Positions 54,591-62,975 of a stretch of 64,000 nucleotides of DNA are shown piece by piece. A program made the translations under genes and the position numbers. The notes beneath the pieces are model-generated. The model was not told the origin of the DNA. It saw only the letters and a program-made list of their open reading frames with translations, and searched no databases. Location of the stretch: the NCBI RefSeq assembly GCF_010993745.1, contig NZ_WOTN01000001.1, positions 2,049,235-2,113,234 on the forward strand, given 5' to 3'. The stretch comes from Fodinicola acaciae (GTDB taxonomy: Bacteria; Actinomycetota; Actinomycetes; Mycobacteriales; HKI-0501). Each line of letters opens with the position of its first letter. The first letter of the stretch is position 1.

Positions 54591-55712
54591 TCACCGCCGG
54601 GACCACTCACGCGCAACCCGCTCGGCCAGCCGCTCCAGGCCGTCCGCGCCGGCGGCGATGGCCGCGTCGACGGAGCCGAGCTCATCCGCCACGGCGTAGG
54701 TGGCTTCGATCCCGGCGGCAGCGGCCTCGCGGCGACCGACCGAGACCTGGCCGGCCACGACCAGGCACGGCAACGCTCGTTCGGCGGCTCCGGCGGCGAC
54801 ACCGGCGGCCACTTTTCCGCGCAGCGACTGGAAGTCGAAGGAGCCCTCGCCGGTCACCACGAGATCTGCCGCGTCCAGCCCCGCATCCAGGCCGATCAGC
54901 GAGCGTACGAGCGTGATCCCCGACTCGCGCCGCGCGCCAAGTGCCAACAGACCGGCGCCGAGGCCGCCAGCCGCACCGGCACCTGGCAGCTCGGCGATGC
55001 CCGGCGGACAACCCGGCAGGTCACGTTCGAGCACCTCGGCCCAGCGCGCCAAGGCGGCGTCGAGGAGGAGCACGTCCTCCCTGCTGGCGCCTTTCTGCGG
55101 ACCGAACACCGCGGAGGCGCCGTGCAGGCCGGTGAGCGGACTGTCGACATCACTGGCGATCACCAACTCCGCGCCGCGCAACGCCGGCACGCCTTCCAGC
55201 CGGTCGCATTGCGCCAGCGCGGCCCCGCCGTACGGCAACGCACTGCCGCCGACATCCAGCGGAACGGCTCCGAGGGCGGCCAGCATCCCGGCGCCGCCGT
55301 CGTTCGTCGCCGACCCGCCGAGGCCGACCACGACGCGGCGCGCGCCGGACTCGACGGCCGCGGCGAGGAGCAGCCCCACCCCGTACGAGGTGGTGCGCTT
55401 GGGGTCGCGCTCGTCTTTGGCCAGGTGATGCAGGCCAGTGGCGTCGGCGCTCTCGACGTACGCGTCGTCCCCGACCCGCAGCACGCTGCCGGTCGTGTCG
55501 CGGCCCAGCGGATCCGGGATCGCGACCTTCACGTACTCGCCGCCGAGCGCGGTGTTGAGCACGTCCAGGAAGCCGGGGCCGCCGTCGGACAGCGGCCGCA
55601 GGACGATCTCGTCGCCAGGCGCCGCCCGCCGCCATCCCGCCGCCACCGCCTCGGCGGCCTGGCGAGCGGTCATGGTGCCACCGAAGGAGTCAGGAGCCAC
55701 GAGTACGCGCAC
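54591..55712 (-). CDS. Glycerate kinase, type I (GarK/GlxK family)
   Basis: A 373-residue kinase from GTG 55712. Family motifs: VAPDSFGGTMTARQAAEA, RPLSDGGPGFLDVL, VGLGGSATNDGGAGM, and GVGLLLAAAVESGA. A late FDFQSLRGKVAAG is the conserved C-terminal helix. It phosphorylates D-glycerate, probably to the 2-phosphate or 3-phosphate. Rv2205c is the mycobacterial equivalent next to the HesB-type gene, as here. Confidence 0.9.
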   Translation of the reverse strand: MRVLVAPDSFGGTMTARQAAEAVAAGWRRAAPGDEIVLRPLSDGGPGFLDVLNTALGGEYVKVAIPDPLGRDTTGSVLRVGDDAYVESADATGLHHLAKDERDPKRTTSYGVGLLLAAAVESGARRVVVGLGGSATNDGGAGMLAALGAVPLDVGGSALPYGGAALAQCDRLEGVPALRGAELVIASDVDSPLTGLHGASAVFGPQKGASREDVLLLDAALARWAEVLERDLPGCPPGIAELPGAGAAGGLGAGLLALGARRESGITLVRSLIGLDAGLDAADLVVTGEGSFDFQSLRGKVAAGVAAGAAERALPCLVVAGQVSVGRREAAAAGIEATYAVADELGSVDAAIAAGADGLERLAERVAREWSRR

Positions 55713-55780
55713 GCGGCCATCCTGCCTTACCCACGAATTGCATACAATCTTCAGTCTCGCCGTCGGCTGGTCGGACCAGT

Positions 55781-56731
55781 TCAGGTGAGGTGGGCTTCGG
55801 ACCTGAGGAGGTCCAGGACCGCCTCCGGGTCGGCGGCGGTCAGACCGCGAGCGGCGAACCACTCGCAGACGTTGACCACGTCGCGGTGCAGGAACTCGAC
55901 ACCCTGCGGGTTGCCGACGATGTCGACGGCCTGCGGAAGGTCGATCATGACCAGCCGCTCACCGTCTACCAGCAGGTTGTACGCGGACAGGTCGCCGTGT
56001 GTCAGGCCCATCCTGGCCATCAGCGACATCGCGTCCAGCAGCTGGTCCCACAGCGTACGCAGCAACGCACCGGATGGTCGCACCTGCGCAAGCCGGGGCG
56101 CCGCCTCGCCGGATGGTGAGCCGATGAACTCCTGCAGCACCTCGGTGTAGTCCAGCGACACCGGATACGGCACCGCCAGGCCGGCCTTCCACAGGGAGCC
56201 GAGCACGCCGAACTCGGCTCCGGCCCACTGGCCGGCGATCAGCTCGCGACCGTACGCGGTCCGCCGGGCCATCGCGCGGCTCTGCCGCGACTCCTTGACG
56301 CGGCGGCCTTCCAGATAGCCGGCGTCACGGCGGAAGGACCGGTGTTCGGCCGTACGGTAGCGCTTGGCGGCCAGCAGGCACGACCGCCCGCCGGGCACTT
56401 CGCGCCGGATCAGGAAGACGTCGGCCTCCTTGCCGGTCTTCAGGACGCCGAGCTCGTGGTCGACCGCGCCCAGGTCGGTGACCAGCCAGTCCGGCCACGG
56501 CTTGGGCCCATGGCTGGCGCCGTCCCACGTCGACCAGCGGTCGCCTTCCGGCGGACCGTCCGGGTCGGCGTCCTCTTCCTCCTCCGCGACCGCGTCCTCG
56601 AAGCCGGCGGGAGGCTCGACGCGCGTACGCCGGCCGGCGGGTGCAACCGGCGGATCGTCATAGGCGTCGTAGTAGTCATAGAGATCGTCGTCACTGTCAC
56701 GTGACGCGTCATAGCGAAACGGGACTCGCAC
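55781..56731 (-). CDS. RIO-type serine protein kinase
   Basis: A 316-residue protein. An acidic, Tyr/Asp-rich N-terminal tail is followed by the RIO kinase domain: LKTGKEADVFLI (P-loop and Gly-rich part), the Lys in LLAAKRYR, catalytic HGDLSAYN at 245-252, and IDLPQAV (metal Asp at about 264). GTG 56731 is the likely start, with no Shine-Dalgarno, only 8 bases beyond a terminator T-tract. Bacterial RIO kinases are rare outside actinobacteria and archaea-like groups; targets unknown. Confidence 0.85.
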   Translation of the reverse strand: MRVPFRYDASRDSDDDLYDYYDAYDDPPVAPAGRRTRVEPPAGFEDAVAEEEEDADPDGPPEGDRWSTWDGASHGPKPWPDWLVTDLGAVDHELGVLKTGKEADVFLIRREVPGGRSCLLAAKRYRTAEHRSFRRDAGYLEGRRVKESRQSRAMARRTAYGRELIAGQWAGAEFGVLGSLWKAGLAVPYPVSLDYTEVLQEFIGSPSGEAAPRLAQVRPSGALLRTLWDQLLDAMSLMARMGLTHGDLSAYNLLVDGERLVMIDLPQAVDIVGNPQGVEFLHRDVVNVCEWFAARGLTAADPEAVLDLLRSEAHLT

Positions 56732-56734
56732 TGG

Positions 56735-56765
56735 AGAAAAACTCCTCGGGTGGCGGCACCCGAGG
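56735..56765 (-). terminator. Intrinsic terminator/attenuator in front of RIO kinase gene
   Basis: On the minus strand: CCTCGGGTG, loop CCGC, CACCCGAGG, then AGTTTTTCTCC. This is the only textbook stem with a T-tract in the window. It lies between the short leader frame at 56777..56842 and the RIO start at 56731, so transcription of the kinase must read through it. Confidence 0.75.
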
Positions 56766-56776
56766 AAACGTCCAGC

Positions 56777-56842
56777 TCAGGGACGCACGGATGCCGGGAG
56801 GTGGATGGCTGCGGACACGCGGGATCGCACAAAGACGGCCAT
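56777..56842 (-). CDS. Possible 21-residue leader peptide
   Basis: ATG 56842 has GGAGGAGGTG at the right spacing. The product MAVFVRSRVSAAIHLPASVR plus a final P has three Arg and no run of one amino acid. It ends 12 bases before the terminator stem. Size, strong ribosome site and place suit a transcription-attenuation leader; a real small protein with its own terminator is the alternative. Confidence 0.5.
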   Translation of the reverse strand: MAVFVRSRVSAAIHLPASVRP

Positions 56843-56887
56843 CTGACACACCTCCTCCGAGTCGTCACCGAACAACGGCCAATGCAC

Positions 56888-56916
56888 ACGATGACGTAGC
56901 GGAAAATCCGTGTCAA
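56888..56916 (-). promoter_or_regulatory. Promoter candidate for leader peptide and RIO kinase
   Basis: On the minus strand TTGACA (56916-56911) and CATCGT (56893-56888), 17 bases apart. The -35 is perfect; the -10 keeps the A at position 2 and T at position 6. Transcription would start about 40 bases upstream of the leader ATG. Confidence 0.45.
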
Positions 56917-57014
56917 CCGAATTACCCGGCGGGCCGGTCCATGGAGAAGGGGCGGGCACTGGCTAACCTGAGACAGCTCCGGCCCAACGAGGTCCAGACG
57001 TAGAGAGGAGCACG

Positions 57015-58361
57015 ATGGACAACGATGTCCTGATCGTGCATGGTGGCGTGCCGCTGCGCGGCGAGGTCCGCGTCCCCGGCGCGAAAAACCTCGTCCCCAA
57101 GGCGATGGTGGCGGCGTTGCTCGGTGAGTCGCCGAGCCGGCTGCGCAACATCCCCGCGGTGCGCGACGTGGAGATCGTCACCGGCCTGCTCGCGCTGCAC
57201 GGCGTGGACGTACGCCCTGGCGACACCGGCAGTGAGCTGGTCCTGGACCCCGGCCGGGTGGAGCGCGCCAGCGTCGACGAGATCAACGTGCACGCCGGCT
57301 CCAGCCGCATCCCGATCCTGTTCTGCGGCCCGCTGCTGCACCGGCTCGGTCACGCGTTCATCCCCGACCTCGGCGGCTGCAACATCGGCGGCCGGCCCAT
57401 CGACTTCCATCTTGAGGCGCTGCGGCAGTTCGGCGCGACCGTCGACAAGGACCCGGAGGGCCTGCACATCTCGGCGCCGGACGGCCTGCACGGTACGAAG
57501 CTGCAGCTGCCCTATCCGAGCGTCGGCGCCACCGAGCAGGTCCTGCTCACGGCCGTACGCGCGCATGGTGTCACCGAGCTGCGCAACGCGGCCATCGAGC
57601 CGGAGATCATCGACCTGATCGCCGTCCTGCAGAAGATGGGTGCGCTGATCAGCGTGCTCACCGACCGGACGATCCGGATCACCGGCGTGGAGCGGCTCTA
57701 CGGCTACGACCACACCGCGCTGCCGGACCGGCTCGAGGCGGCGAGCTGGGGTTGCGCTGCGCTCGCGACCCGCGGCGACGTGTACGTGCGCGGCGCGCGC
57801 CAGTCCGACATGATGACGTTCCTCAACGTCTTCCGTACGGTCGGCGGCGAGTTCGAGATCGACGACTCCCCCAGCGGCGGCATCCGGTTCTGGCACCCCG
57901 GCGGCGACCTCAAGCCGATCGCGCTGGAGACCGACGTGCATCCCGGCTTCCAGACCGACTGGCAGCAGCCGCTGGTGGTCGCGCTGACCCAGGCCTCCGG
58001 CCTGTCGATCGTCCACGAGACCGTGTACGAGAACCGGCTCGGCTTCACCGACGCGCTGGTCAGCATGGGCGCGCACATCCAGCTCTACCGCGAGTGCCTC
58101 GGTGGCACGCCGTGCCGCTTCGGCCAGCGCAACTTCACCCACTCCGCGGTGATCAGCGGCCCGGCCAAGCTGCACGCCGCCGACCTGGTCATCCCCGACC
58201 TGCGCGGCGGCTTCTCGCACCTGATCGCCGCGCTGGCGGCCGAAGGCACCTCGCATGTCTACGGCGTCGACCTGATCGACCGCGGCTACTCCGACTTCGA
58301 CACCAAACTGGCCGCTCTCGGCGCTCGCGCGGAGCGAAGCACCGACGCCAGCGCCGCGTAG
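57015..58361 (+). CDS. murA: UDP-N-acetylglucosamine 1-carboxyvinyltransferase
   Basis: A 448-residue enolpyruvyl transferase that commits UDP-GlcNAc to peptidoglycan. The active-site Cys is C122 in PDLGGCNIGGRPID; the Lys and Asn of the N-terminal VPGAKNLVPKAM are also in place. C-terminal features include ETVYENRLGF and LRGGFSHLIAALAAEG. The Cys form is sensitive to fosfomycin (mycobacteria carry Asp). Start ATG 57015 follows AGAGGAG. It diverges from the RIO kinase leader. Confidence 0.93.
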   Translation: MDNDVLIVHGGVPLRGEVRVPGAKNLVPKAMVAALLGESPSRLRNIPAVRDVEIVTGLLALHGVDVRPGDTGSELVLDPGRVERASVDEINVHAGSSRIPILFCGPLLHRLGHAFIPDLGGCNIGGRPIDFHLEALRQFGATVDKDPEGLHISAPDGLHGTKLQLPYPSVGATEQVLLTAVRAHGVTELRNAAIEPEIIDLIAVLQKMGALISVLTDRTIRITGVERLYGYDHTALPDRLEAASWGCAALATRGDVYVRGARQSDMMTFLNVFRTVGGEFEIDDSPSGGIRFWHPGGDLKPIALETDVHPGFQTDWQQPLVVALTQASGLSIVHETVYENRLGFTDALVSMGAHIQLYRECLGGTPCRFGQRNFTHSAVISGPAKLHAADLVIPDLRGGFSHLIAALAAEGTSHVYGVDLIDRGYSDFDTKLAALGARAERSTDASAA

Positions 58362-58378
58362 GACGCGAAACGGCTAGG

Positions 58379-58413
58379 CTGAGAGGCATCCCCACACCGC
58401 GGATGCCGCTCAG
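58379..58413 (+). terminator. Terminator candidate after murA
   Basis: CTGAG-A-GGCATCC and GGATGCC-G-CTCAG pair over 12 bp with one mismatch, around a 9-base loop. It starts 17 bases after the murA stop codon and ends 35 bases before the DUF3043 gene. Confidence 0.5.
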
Positions 58414-58448
58414 CGCCTCCGCGTACACCTGAAGGAACGCTGCCGACC

Positions 58449-59045
58449 GTGGAACTGAAGTCGCTTTTCCGCCGTAAGTCCGAGCCCGAACCCGAGCCCG
58501 AACCGGTGGTGGTCACCAAACCGGGCGGCAAGGGACGGCCGACGCCGAAGCGCAGGGACGCGCAGGCCCGCCGCCGGATGGTCGAGCCGCCGCCGGCCAA
58601 CCGCAAGGAGGCCGCGGCGCGGATGCGCGAGCGGCAGCGGGTCGAGCGTGCCGAGGCCCGCGAGGGCATGATGCGCGGCGACGACAAATACCTGCTGCCG
58701 CGCGACAAGGGCCCGGTCCGCCGGCTGGTACGCGACATCGTCGACTCGCGGCGCACCGTCGGCACCTTCTTCCTCGGCGGCACGCTGGTGGTCTTCCTGG
58801 CCGCTCAGCCGGGCCTGCCGGCGCAGGTGCGGTTCTTCGCCAACATCCTGTGGGCCGTGCTGCTGCTGGCGCTGCTCACCGACTCGGTGCTGCTCTCCTT
58901 CAAGATCAAGAAGCTGGTCAGGGAACGGTTCCCGAAGAACACCGAGCGGATGATGTCGCTCTATCTCTACGGAGCGATGCGGGCGACCGTGTTCCGCCGG
59001 ATGCGCGCTCCTCGCGCGGCCGTCAACATCGGCGACAAGGTCTGA
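58449..59045 (+). CDS. DUF3043 family membrane protein
   Basis: A 198-residue protein from GTG 58449. A Glu-Pro and basic N-terminal half (KRRDAQARRRMVEPP, then KEAAARMRERQRVERAEARE) is followed by two membrane helices (VGTFFLGGTLVVFLAAQ and FFANILWAVLLLALLTD) and a conserved tail YLYGAMRATVFRRMRAP. This architecture defines the actinobacterial DUF3043 family of unknown function, frequently near ribosome or cell-wall genes. Confidence 0.85.
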   Translation: MELKSLFRRKSEPEPEPEPVVVTKPGGKGRPTPKRRDAQARRRMVEPPPANRKEAAARMRERQRVERAEAREGMMRGDDKYLLPRDKGPVRRLVRDIVDSRRTVGTFFLGGTLVVFLAAQPGLPAQVRFFANILWAVLLLALLTDSVLLSFKIKKLVRERFPKNTERMMSLYLYGAMRATVFRRMRAPRAAVNIGDKV

Positions 59046-59059
59046 CCCACCGGTAAACT
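59032..59059 (+). promoter_or_regulatory. Promoter candidate for the SARP-type gene
   Basis: GCGACA and TAAACT, 16 bases apart, at 59032-59037 and 59054-59059. The gene begins at 59101. Two CATGGGG repeats 10 bp apart (59071, 59081) lie between the -10 and the start codon. Confidence 0.35.
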
Positions 59060-59100
59060 CCTCGTCCTGGCATGGGGGACCATGGGGAAACGGGGAGAAC

Positions 59101-60537
59101 GTGGTGGCTGGTGAGCCGCTCATCCGGTTCGAGATCCTGGGACCGCTGCGCGCGTGGCACGGTGACCAGGAGCTGGTGCTCGGACCGGCCAAACAACGCG
59201 CGGTGCTGGCCGCGTTGCTGGTCAACGCCAACAAGCCGGTCTCGACCAGCCAGATCGTCGACGCGGTGTGGGACGACGAGCCGCCGCACAACGGCGCCAA
59301 CGTCGTGCAGAAGTACGTCGCCGGCCTGCGCCGCGTGCTCGAGCCCGGCCGCGCACCGCGCTCACCTGGACAGCTGTTGACGCGTACGCCGGCCGGCTAT
59401 CTGCTGCGGGTCGCGCCGGGCAGCCTGGACGCCGACGTGTTCACCGGCCTGGCCGGCGGTCCGGCCGAGACCGGCCAGCTGACCGCCGCCGCGCGGCTGT
59501 GGCAGGGCGAGCCGCTCGCCGGGCTGACCGGTCCGCTGTTCGACGGCGCTCGCCACCGGCTGGCGGAGGTGCGCGCCGGCGTACTGGAGAAGCTCGCCGA
59601 GCTGGAGCTGGCGGCCGGACGGCACCGGACGGCCGTGCCGGATCTGGTGCGGCTGGTGGCCGACTATCCGCTCCGCGAACGTCCGCGTGAGCTGCTGATG
59701 CTCGCGTTGTCCCGGTCCGGCCGGCAGCCGGAAGCGCTGGCCGCCTATCGCGACTACCACGCGCATCTGGCCGCCGAGCTGGGGATCGAACCAGGCGTAC
59801 GCGTCCAGGAGCTGCACCAGCGCATCCTGCGCGCCGAACCGGAGACACCTGACGAGCCGGAAGTCGGGCCAAACGCCGATCCACCGGTCGCGCGGCCGGT
59901 GCTGACGGCGACCGACCGCGACGCCGATCTGCCGGACTCGGCGCGTTGGGGTGCCAAGCTGCTCGCGATCGCGGTGCCGGTGATGAGCTTCGGGCTGGCG
60001 ACCTGGGCGGTGGTCGGCGCGCTGGCCGCCTGGCGGTTCACCCGCGGCCGCGGCGGCCTGCCGGCCAACCTGGCGGCCGCGGCCGGCTATCTCGTGCTGG
60101 CCTGTGCCATCGTCCCGGGCCTGGCCATGTTCACCGGCAACCAGTTGTTGGCCTGGGTCGCCGGCGATCTCACGGTGATCCAGATCGGCGGCGCCGTACA
60201 CGCGGCGCTGCTCGTGGACGCGCCACCGCGCGACGCTCAGTCGGCGGTCTCGACGGCGATCCGGATCGCCGCCTTCGTCGCGCCGCTGGCGACGCTCGGC
60301 TTCGGCAACTGGGTCGTGCCCCTCTACTACGCCGTACGGCGGCGCAGTCGCGCGCTCTGGTTGACCGCGGCCGGCCTGATGGCGGTGAGCGCCAACACTC
60401 TCGTCGCGCTCGCGCTCTCGGACACCGACGTGTGGCCAGCCTGGTCGGTGGTGTCGCAGGTGGTGCTGTCGGCGGTCGTGGCCACTGCCGGCGCGGTGTT
60501 CGATCCGGCCGGCCATCGCCGCCCGGATACGCGCTGA
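59101..60537 (+). CDS. SARP-type regulator fused to a multi-helix membrane domain
   Basis: A 478-residue protein from GTG 59101. Residues 8-100 form an OmpR-like DNA-binding domain (IRFEILGPLRAWHGDQEL, with VQKYVAGLRRVLE). A bacterial transcriptional activation domain follows (ELELAAGRHRTAVPDLVRLV, with QALAAYRDYHAHLA type). After residue 280 there are about five or six membrane helices (AVPVMSFGLATWAVVGALA, LVLACAIVPGLAMF). A SARP tethered to the membrane is unusual: most have ATPase or TPR tails, or none. Heptamer repeats with 11-bp period lie just downstream. Confidence 0.85.
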   Translation: MVAGEPLIRFEILGPLRAWHGDQELVLGPAKQRAVLAALLVNANKPVSTSQIVDAVWDDEPPHNGANVVQKYVAGLRRVLEPGRAPRSPGQLLTRTPAGYLLRVAPGSLDADVFTGLAGGPAETGQLTAAARLWQGEPLAGLTGPLFDGARHRLAEVRAGVLEKLAELELAAGRHRTAVPDLVRLVADYPLRERPRELLMLALSRSGRQPEALAAYRDYHAHLAAELGIEPGVRVQELHQRILRAEPETPDEPEVGPNADPPVARPVLTATDRDADLPDSARWGAKLLAIAVPVMSFGLATWAVVGALAAWRFTRGRGGLPANLAAAAGYLVLACAIVPGLAMFTGNQLLAWVAGDLTVIQIGGAVHAALLVDAPPRDAQSAVSTAIRIAAFVAPLATLGFGNWVVPLYYAVRRRSRALWLTAAGLMAVSANTLVALALSDTDVWPAWSVVSQVVLSAVVATAGAVFDPAGHRRPDTR

Positions 60538-60563
60538 CCCGCACAAACACCGCCTGCCGCTGG

Positions 60564-60592
60564 ACGGCAGTGAAACGGCAGTCAACCGGCAG
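60564..60592. promoter_or_regulatory. Three heptamers at exact 11-bp period, SARP-type site
   Basis: ACGGCAG at 60564-60570, ACGGCAG at 60575-60581 and CCGGCAG at 60586-60592 repeat with a period of exactly 11 bp. SARP proteins characteristically bind direct heptamer repeats spaced 11 or 22 bp. They lie between the SARP-type gene and the membrane protein gene at 60656, a natural target. No clear -10 hexamer was found beyond the last repeat. Confidence 0.55.
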
Positions 60593-60655
60593 CGGGGTCA
60601 GGGACGCTGCTGCGAGCGCCGCAACGGAGCGCGTACCAGAAAGGCACGTAAGCAG

Positions 60656-61219
60656 ATGTCCTACCCCGACTCGGGTTCGATGACGATCCCGGCCGACCCG
60701 CCGCAGGAGCGCAAGACCGCCGGCCTGTCGATCACCGCGCTGGTCCTCGGTGTTCTCGGCTTCCTGGTGATCACCATCCCGATCAGCATCATCATCGGCA
60801 TCGTCGCGATGGTGAAGAAGACCCAGAAGCTGAAGGTGCTCGCGGTCATCGGCATCGTGCTGTCGATCCTGTGGATAGTCGCGTACGGCGCGATCATCGC
60901 CGGTGGCGTCAACCTGTTCAACAACAAGATCGCCAACGCCGACGTGAAGGTCGGCGACTGCATCGGCCAGGACAAGGACACCGGCCTGGTCACCAAGGTC
61001 ACCTGCGGACAAGGTGACGTGGGGAAGGTCTACGCTATCCCGGTGCTGCCGGAAGGCGACTTCCCCGGCAGCACGCAGGTGCAGAAGGCGGCTGAAAAGG
61101 CCTGCCTGTCGGCCAGCGGCAAGCCGGCCGACGAGAGCACGATCAGCTACGTCTCGCCGAGCGAGGCGCTGTGGAAGCTCGGCCACCGCGAGGTCTTCTG
61201 CGCGGCGAAGACCAAGTAG
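60656..61219 (+). CDS. DUF4190/septum-formation-like membrane protein
   Basis: A 187-residue protein. Two membrane helices near the N-terminus (ITALVLGVLGFLVITIPISI and VLAVIGIVLSILWIVAYG) belong to the DUF4190-type layout. The C-terminal exported part has KVGDCIGQ and three further Cys (KVTCGQGDVG, KACLSAS, EVFCAAK), as in septum-formation-type domains with disulfides. Its promoter region carries the SARP heptamers. Role unknown. It ends 3 bases from the opposing ABC gene. Confidence 0.75.
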   Translation: MSYPDSGSMTIPADPPQERKTAGLSITALVLGVLGFLVITIPISIIIGIVAMVKKTQKLKVLAVIGIVLSILWIVAYGAIIAGGVNLFNNKIANADVKVGDCIGQDKDTGLVTKVTCGQGDVGKVYAIPVLPEGDFPGSTQVQKAAEKACLSASGKPADESTISYVSPSEALWKLGHREVFCAAKTK

Positions 61220-61221
61220 GG

Positions 61222-62178
61222 TCAGCGCGTGTAGAGCCGGCGTACGACCTCGTCGATGTCCGGCTCGGCCACCTGCAGGTCGCGCAACGGCGCGGTCGCG
61301 GCGACCGCGCCGATCACCGCGGCCGCCGTGGTCTGCGACGGCGAGAACGACAGTGTCTGACGGCGACCGTCAGCCTCCACCAGGTCGACGGTCGCCGCCG
61401 GTATGTCCAGCCGCGGATGCGGACCGTCCAGCTCGACGATCACCCGCCGCCGCGACCCGTACGCGTCGTGCAGCTCCTCCAACGTGCCGTCGTGGATGAC
61501 CCGGCCGTGGTCGATCACCACCAGCCGCCGGCACAGCCGCTCGATGTCGGCCAGGTCGTGCGTCGTGAGCACCACCGTGACGCGGCCGGTCGCGTGCAGC
61601 TCGGCGAGTGCGGAGCGTACGGCCTCCTTGCTGACCACGTCGAGGCCGATCGTCGGCTCGTCCAGGAACAGCACCTCCGGCTCGTGCAGCAGCGCTGCGG
61701 CCACCTCTGACCGCATCCGCTGGCCGAGCGAGAGCTGCCGCACCGGGGTGTCGAGGATCGGGCCGAGGTCGAGCAGCTCCACGTACGCGGCCAGCCGGCG
61801 CCGGTGGTCGGCCGCCGGCACGCGATAGATGTGCCGCAACAACGCGTACGACTCGCACAGCGGCAGGTCCCACCACAGCTGGCTGCGCTGTCCGAAGACG
61901 ACACCGATCCGGTGCGCCAGCCGGAGCCGGTCCGGCACCGGTCGCAGGCCGCAGACCCGCAGCTCTCCCCCGCTCGGCATGAGCACACCGGTGAACATCT
62001 TGAGCGTGGTGGACTTGCCGGCGCCGTTGGGGCCGATGTAGCCGATCATGTCGCCGGCCTCGACGGTCAGGTCGATGCCGTCCACCGCGGCCACCTCGAC
62101 CCGCGTACGCCGGACCCGGCCGGTTTTCTTCGCCACGCTGAAGGTCTTGCGCAGTCCGCGTGCCTCGATGGTGTTCAT
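61222..62178 (-). CDS. ABC-2 type transporter ATP-binding protein
   Basis: A 318-residue ATPase. Walker A is GPNGAGKST (49-57), Q-loop GVVFGQRSQLWW, signature LSLGQRMRSE, and Walker B VLFLDEPTIGLD with the following His switch in LTTHDL. The C-terminal domain after residue 240 is typical of the DrrA-like subfamily. It works with the two permeases upstream, all coupled by overlapping starts and stops, to export a lipid or drug-like substrate. Confidence 0.93.
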   Translation of the reverse strand: MNTIEARGLRKTFSVAKKTGRVRRTRVEVAAVDGIDLTVEAGDMIGYIGPNGAGKSTTLKMFTGVLMPSGGELRVCGLRPVPDRLRLAHRIGVVFGQRSQLWWDLPLCESYALLRHIYRVPAADHRRRLAAYVELLDLGPILDTPVRQLSLGQRMRSEVAAALLHEPEVLFLDEPTIGLDVVSKEAVRSALAELHATGRVTVVLTTHDLADIERLCRRLVVIDHGRVIHDGTLEELHDAYGSRRRVIVELDGPHPRLDIPAATVDLVEADGRRQTLSFSPSQTTAAAVIGAVAATAPLRDLQVAEPDIDEVVRRLYTR

Positions 62179-62975
62179 GACCCCGTCCCTCGGTAGTGCC
62201 GGATGCCGACGCGCCAGAATGCCGTCGCGGCCAGCGCCAGCACGGCCGCAGCGACCGGCGAGCAGTAGCCGAGCCAGGCCGGCAGGCCGAGCGGATCCGG
62301 CCGGTCCAGCAGCGCCAGCGCCGGGTAGTACGCGACGAACGCGAACGGCAGCACGAAGGCGAACAGCGTGCGGAAGACCGGTCCGTAGATGGTGATCGGA
62401 TAGGTGATGAAGTCGCGTCCGCCGTAGGTGAAGGCGTCGCTGATCGGCCGCGAGTCGATGATCCAGAAGGTCAGCGTGCCGCCGGCGACGAAGATCGCCG
62501 AGACCGACACCATGCCGCTGACCAGCGTGACGAGCAGCAGCAGCACCTTCACCGGTGACCAGGCGATGTCGTTGAATGCCAGGGCGATGCCGAGCACGAT
62601 CATCCCCTGCGCGACACCGCCGAAGACACGCACCTCCAGGGTGTTCACGAAGATCTGGCCGAGCGCCGACATCGGACGTACCAGCTGCGCGTCGATCCGG
62701 CCGCGACGCACCAGCTCGGCCATGTTGTCCATGCCACCGCCGACCAGGTCCCCCAGCCGGAAACAGGTCTGTGCCAGCGCGCTGATCAGCATCGCCGGCG
62801 CGAGCGTGAAGCCGCCAATCGACCGGGTGACACCGAAGAAGATCGCGACCGTGGAGATCTCCACCAGCGCCAGCGCCGCCTGTGACAGCAGGTCGATCAC
62901 GAACGACCGCCGATAGCTGGCCTGCGCGCGGATCTGCGCGCCGACGAGCCGTAAATAGATCACCGCGGTGCTCAT
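62175..62975 (-). CDS. ABC-2 family permease
   Basis: A 266-residue membrane protein from ATG 62975, whose ATGA overlaps the upstream permease stop; its own stop overlaps the ATPase start. Six hydrophobic segments are visible (VEISTVAIFFGVTRSIGGF, VLLLLVTLVSGMVSVSAIFV). Motif DLVGGGMDNMAELVRRGRID is the cytoplasmic coupling region seen in DUF990-type permeases. Pairs with the second permease as a heterodimer. Confidence 0.88.
   Translation of the reverse strand: MSTAVIYLRLVGAQIRAQASYRRSFVIDLLSQAALALVEISTVAIFFGVTRSIGGFTLAPAMLISALAQTCFRLGDLVGGGMDNMAELVRRGRIDAQLVRPMSALGQIFVNTLEVRVFGGVAQGMIVLGIALAFNDIAWSPVKVLLLLVTLVSGMVSVSAIFVAGGTLTFWIIDSRPISDAFTYGGRDFITYPITIYGPVFRTLFAFVLPFAFVAYYPALALLDRPDPLGLPAWLGYCSPVAAAVLALAATAFWRVGIRHYRGTGS

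Noticed and set aside
53856-56150. A 764-codon open frame on the plus strand through erpA, glycerate kinase and RIO kinase genes
   Set aside because: Antisense to three recognised genes. It begins within the Uma2 gene and has no domain of its own.
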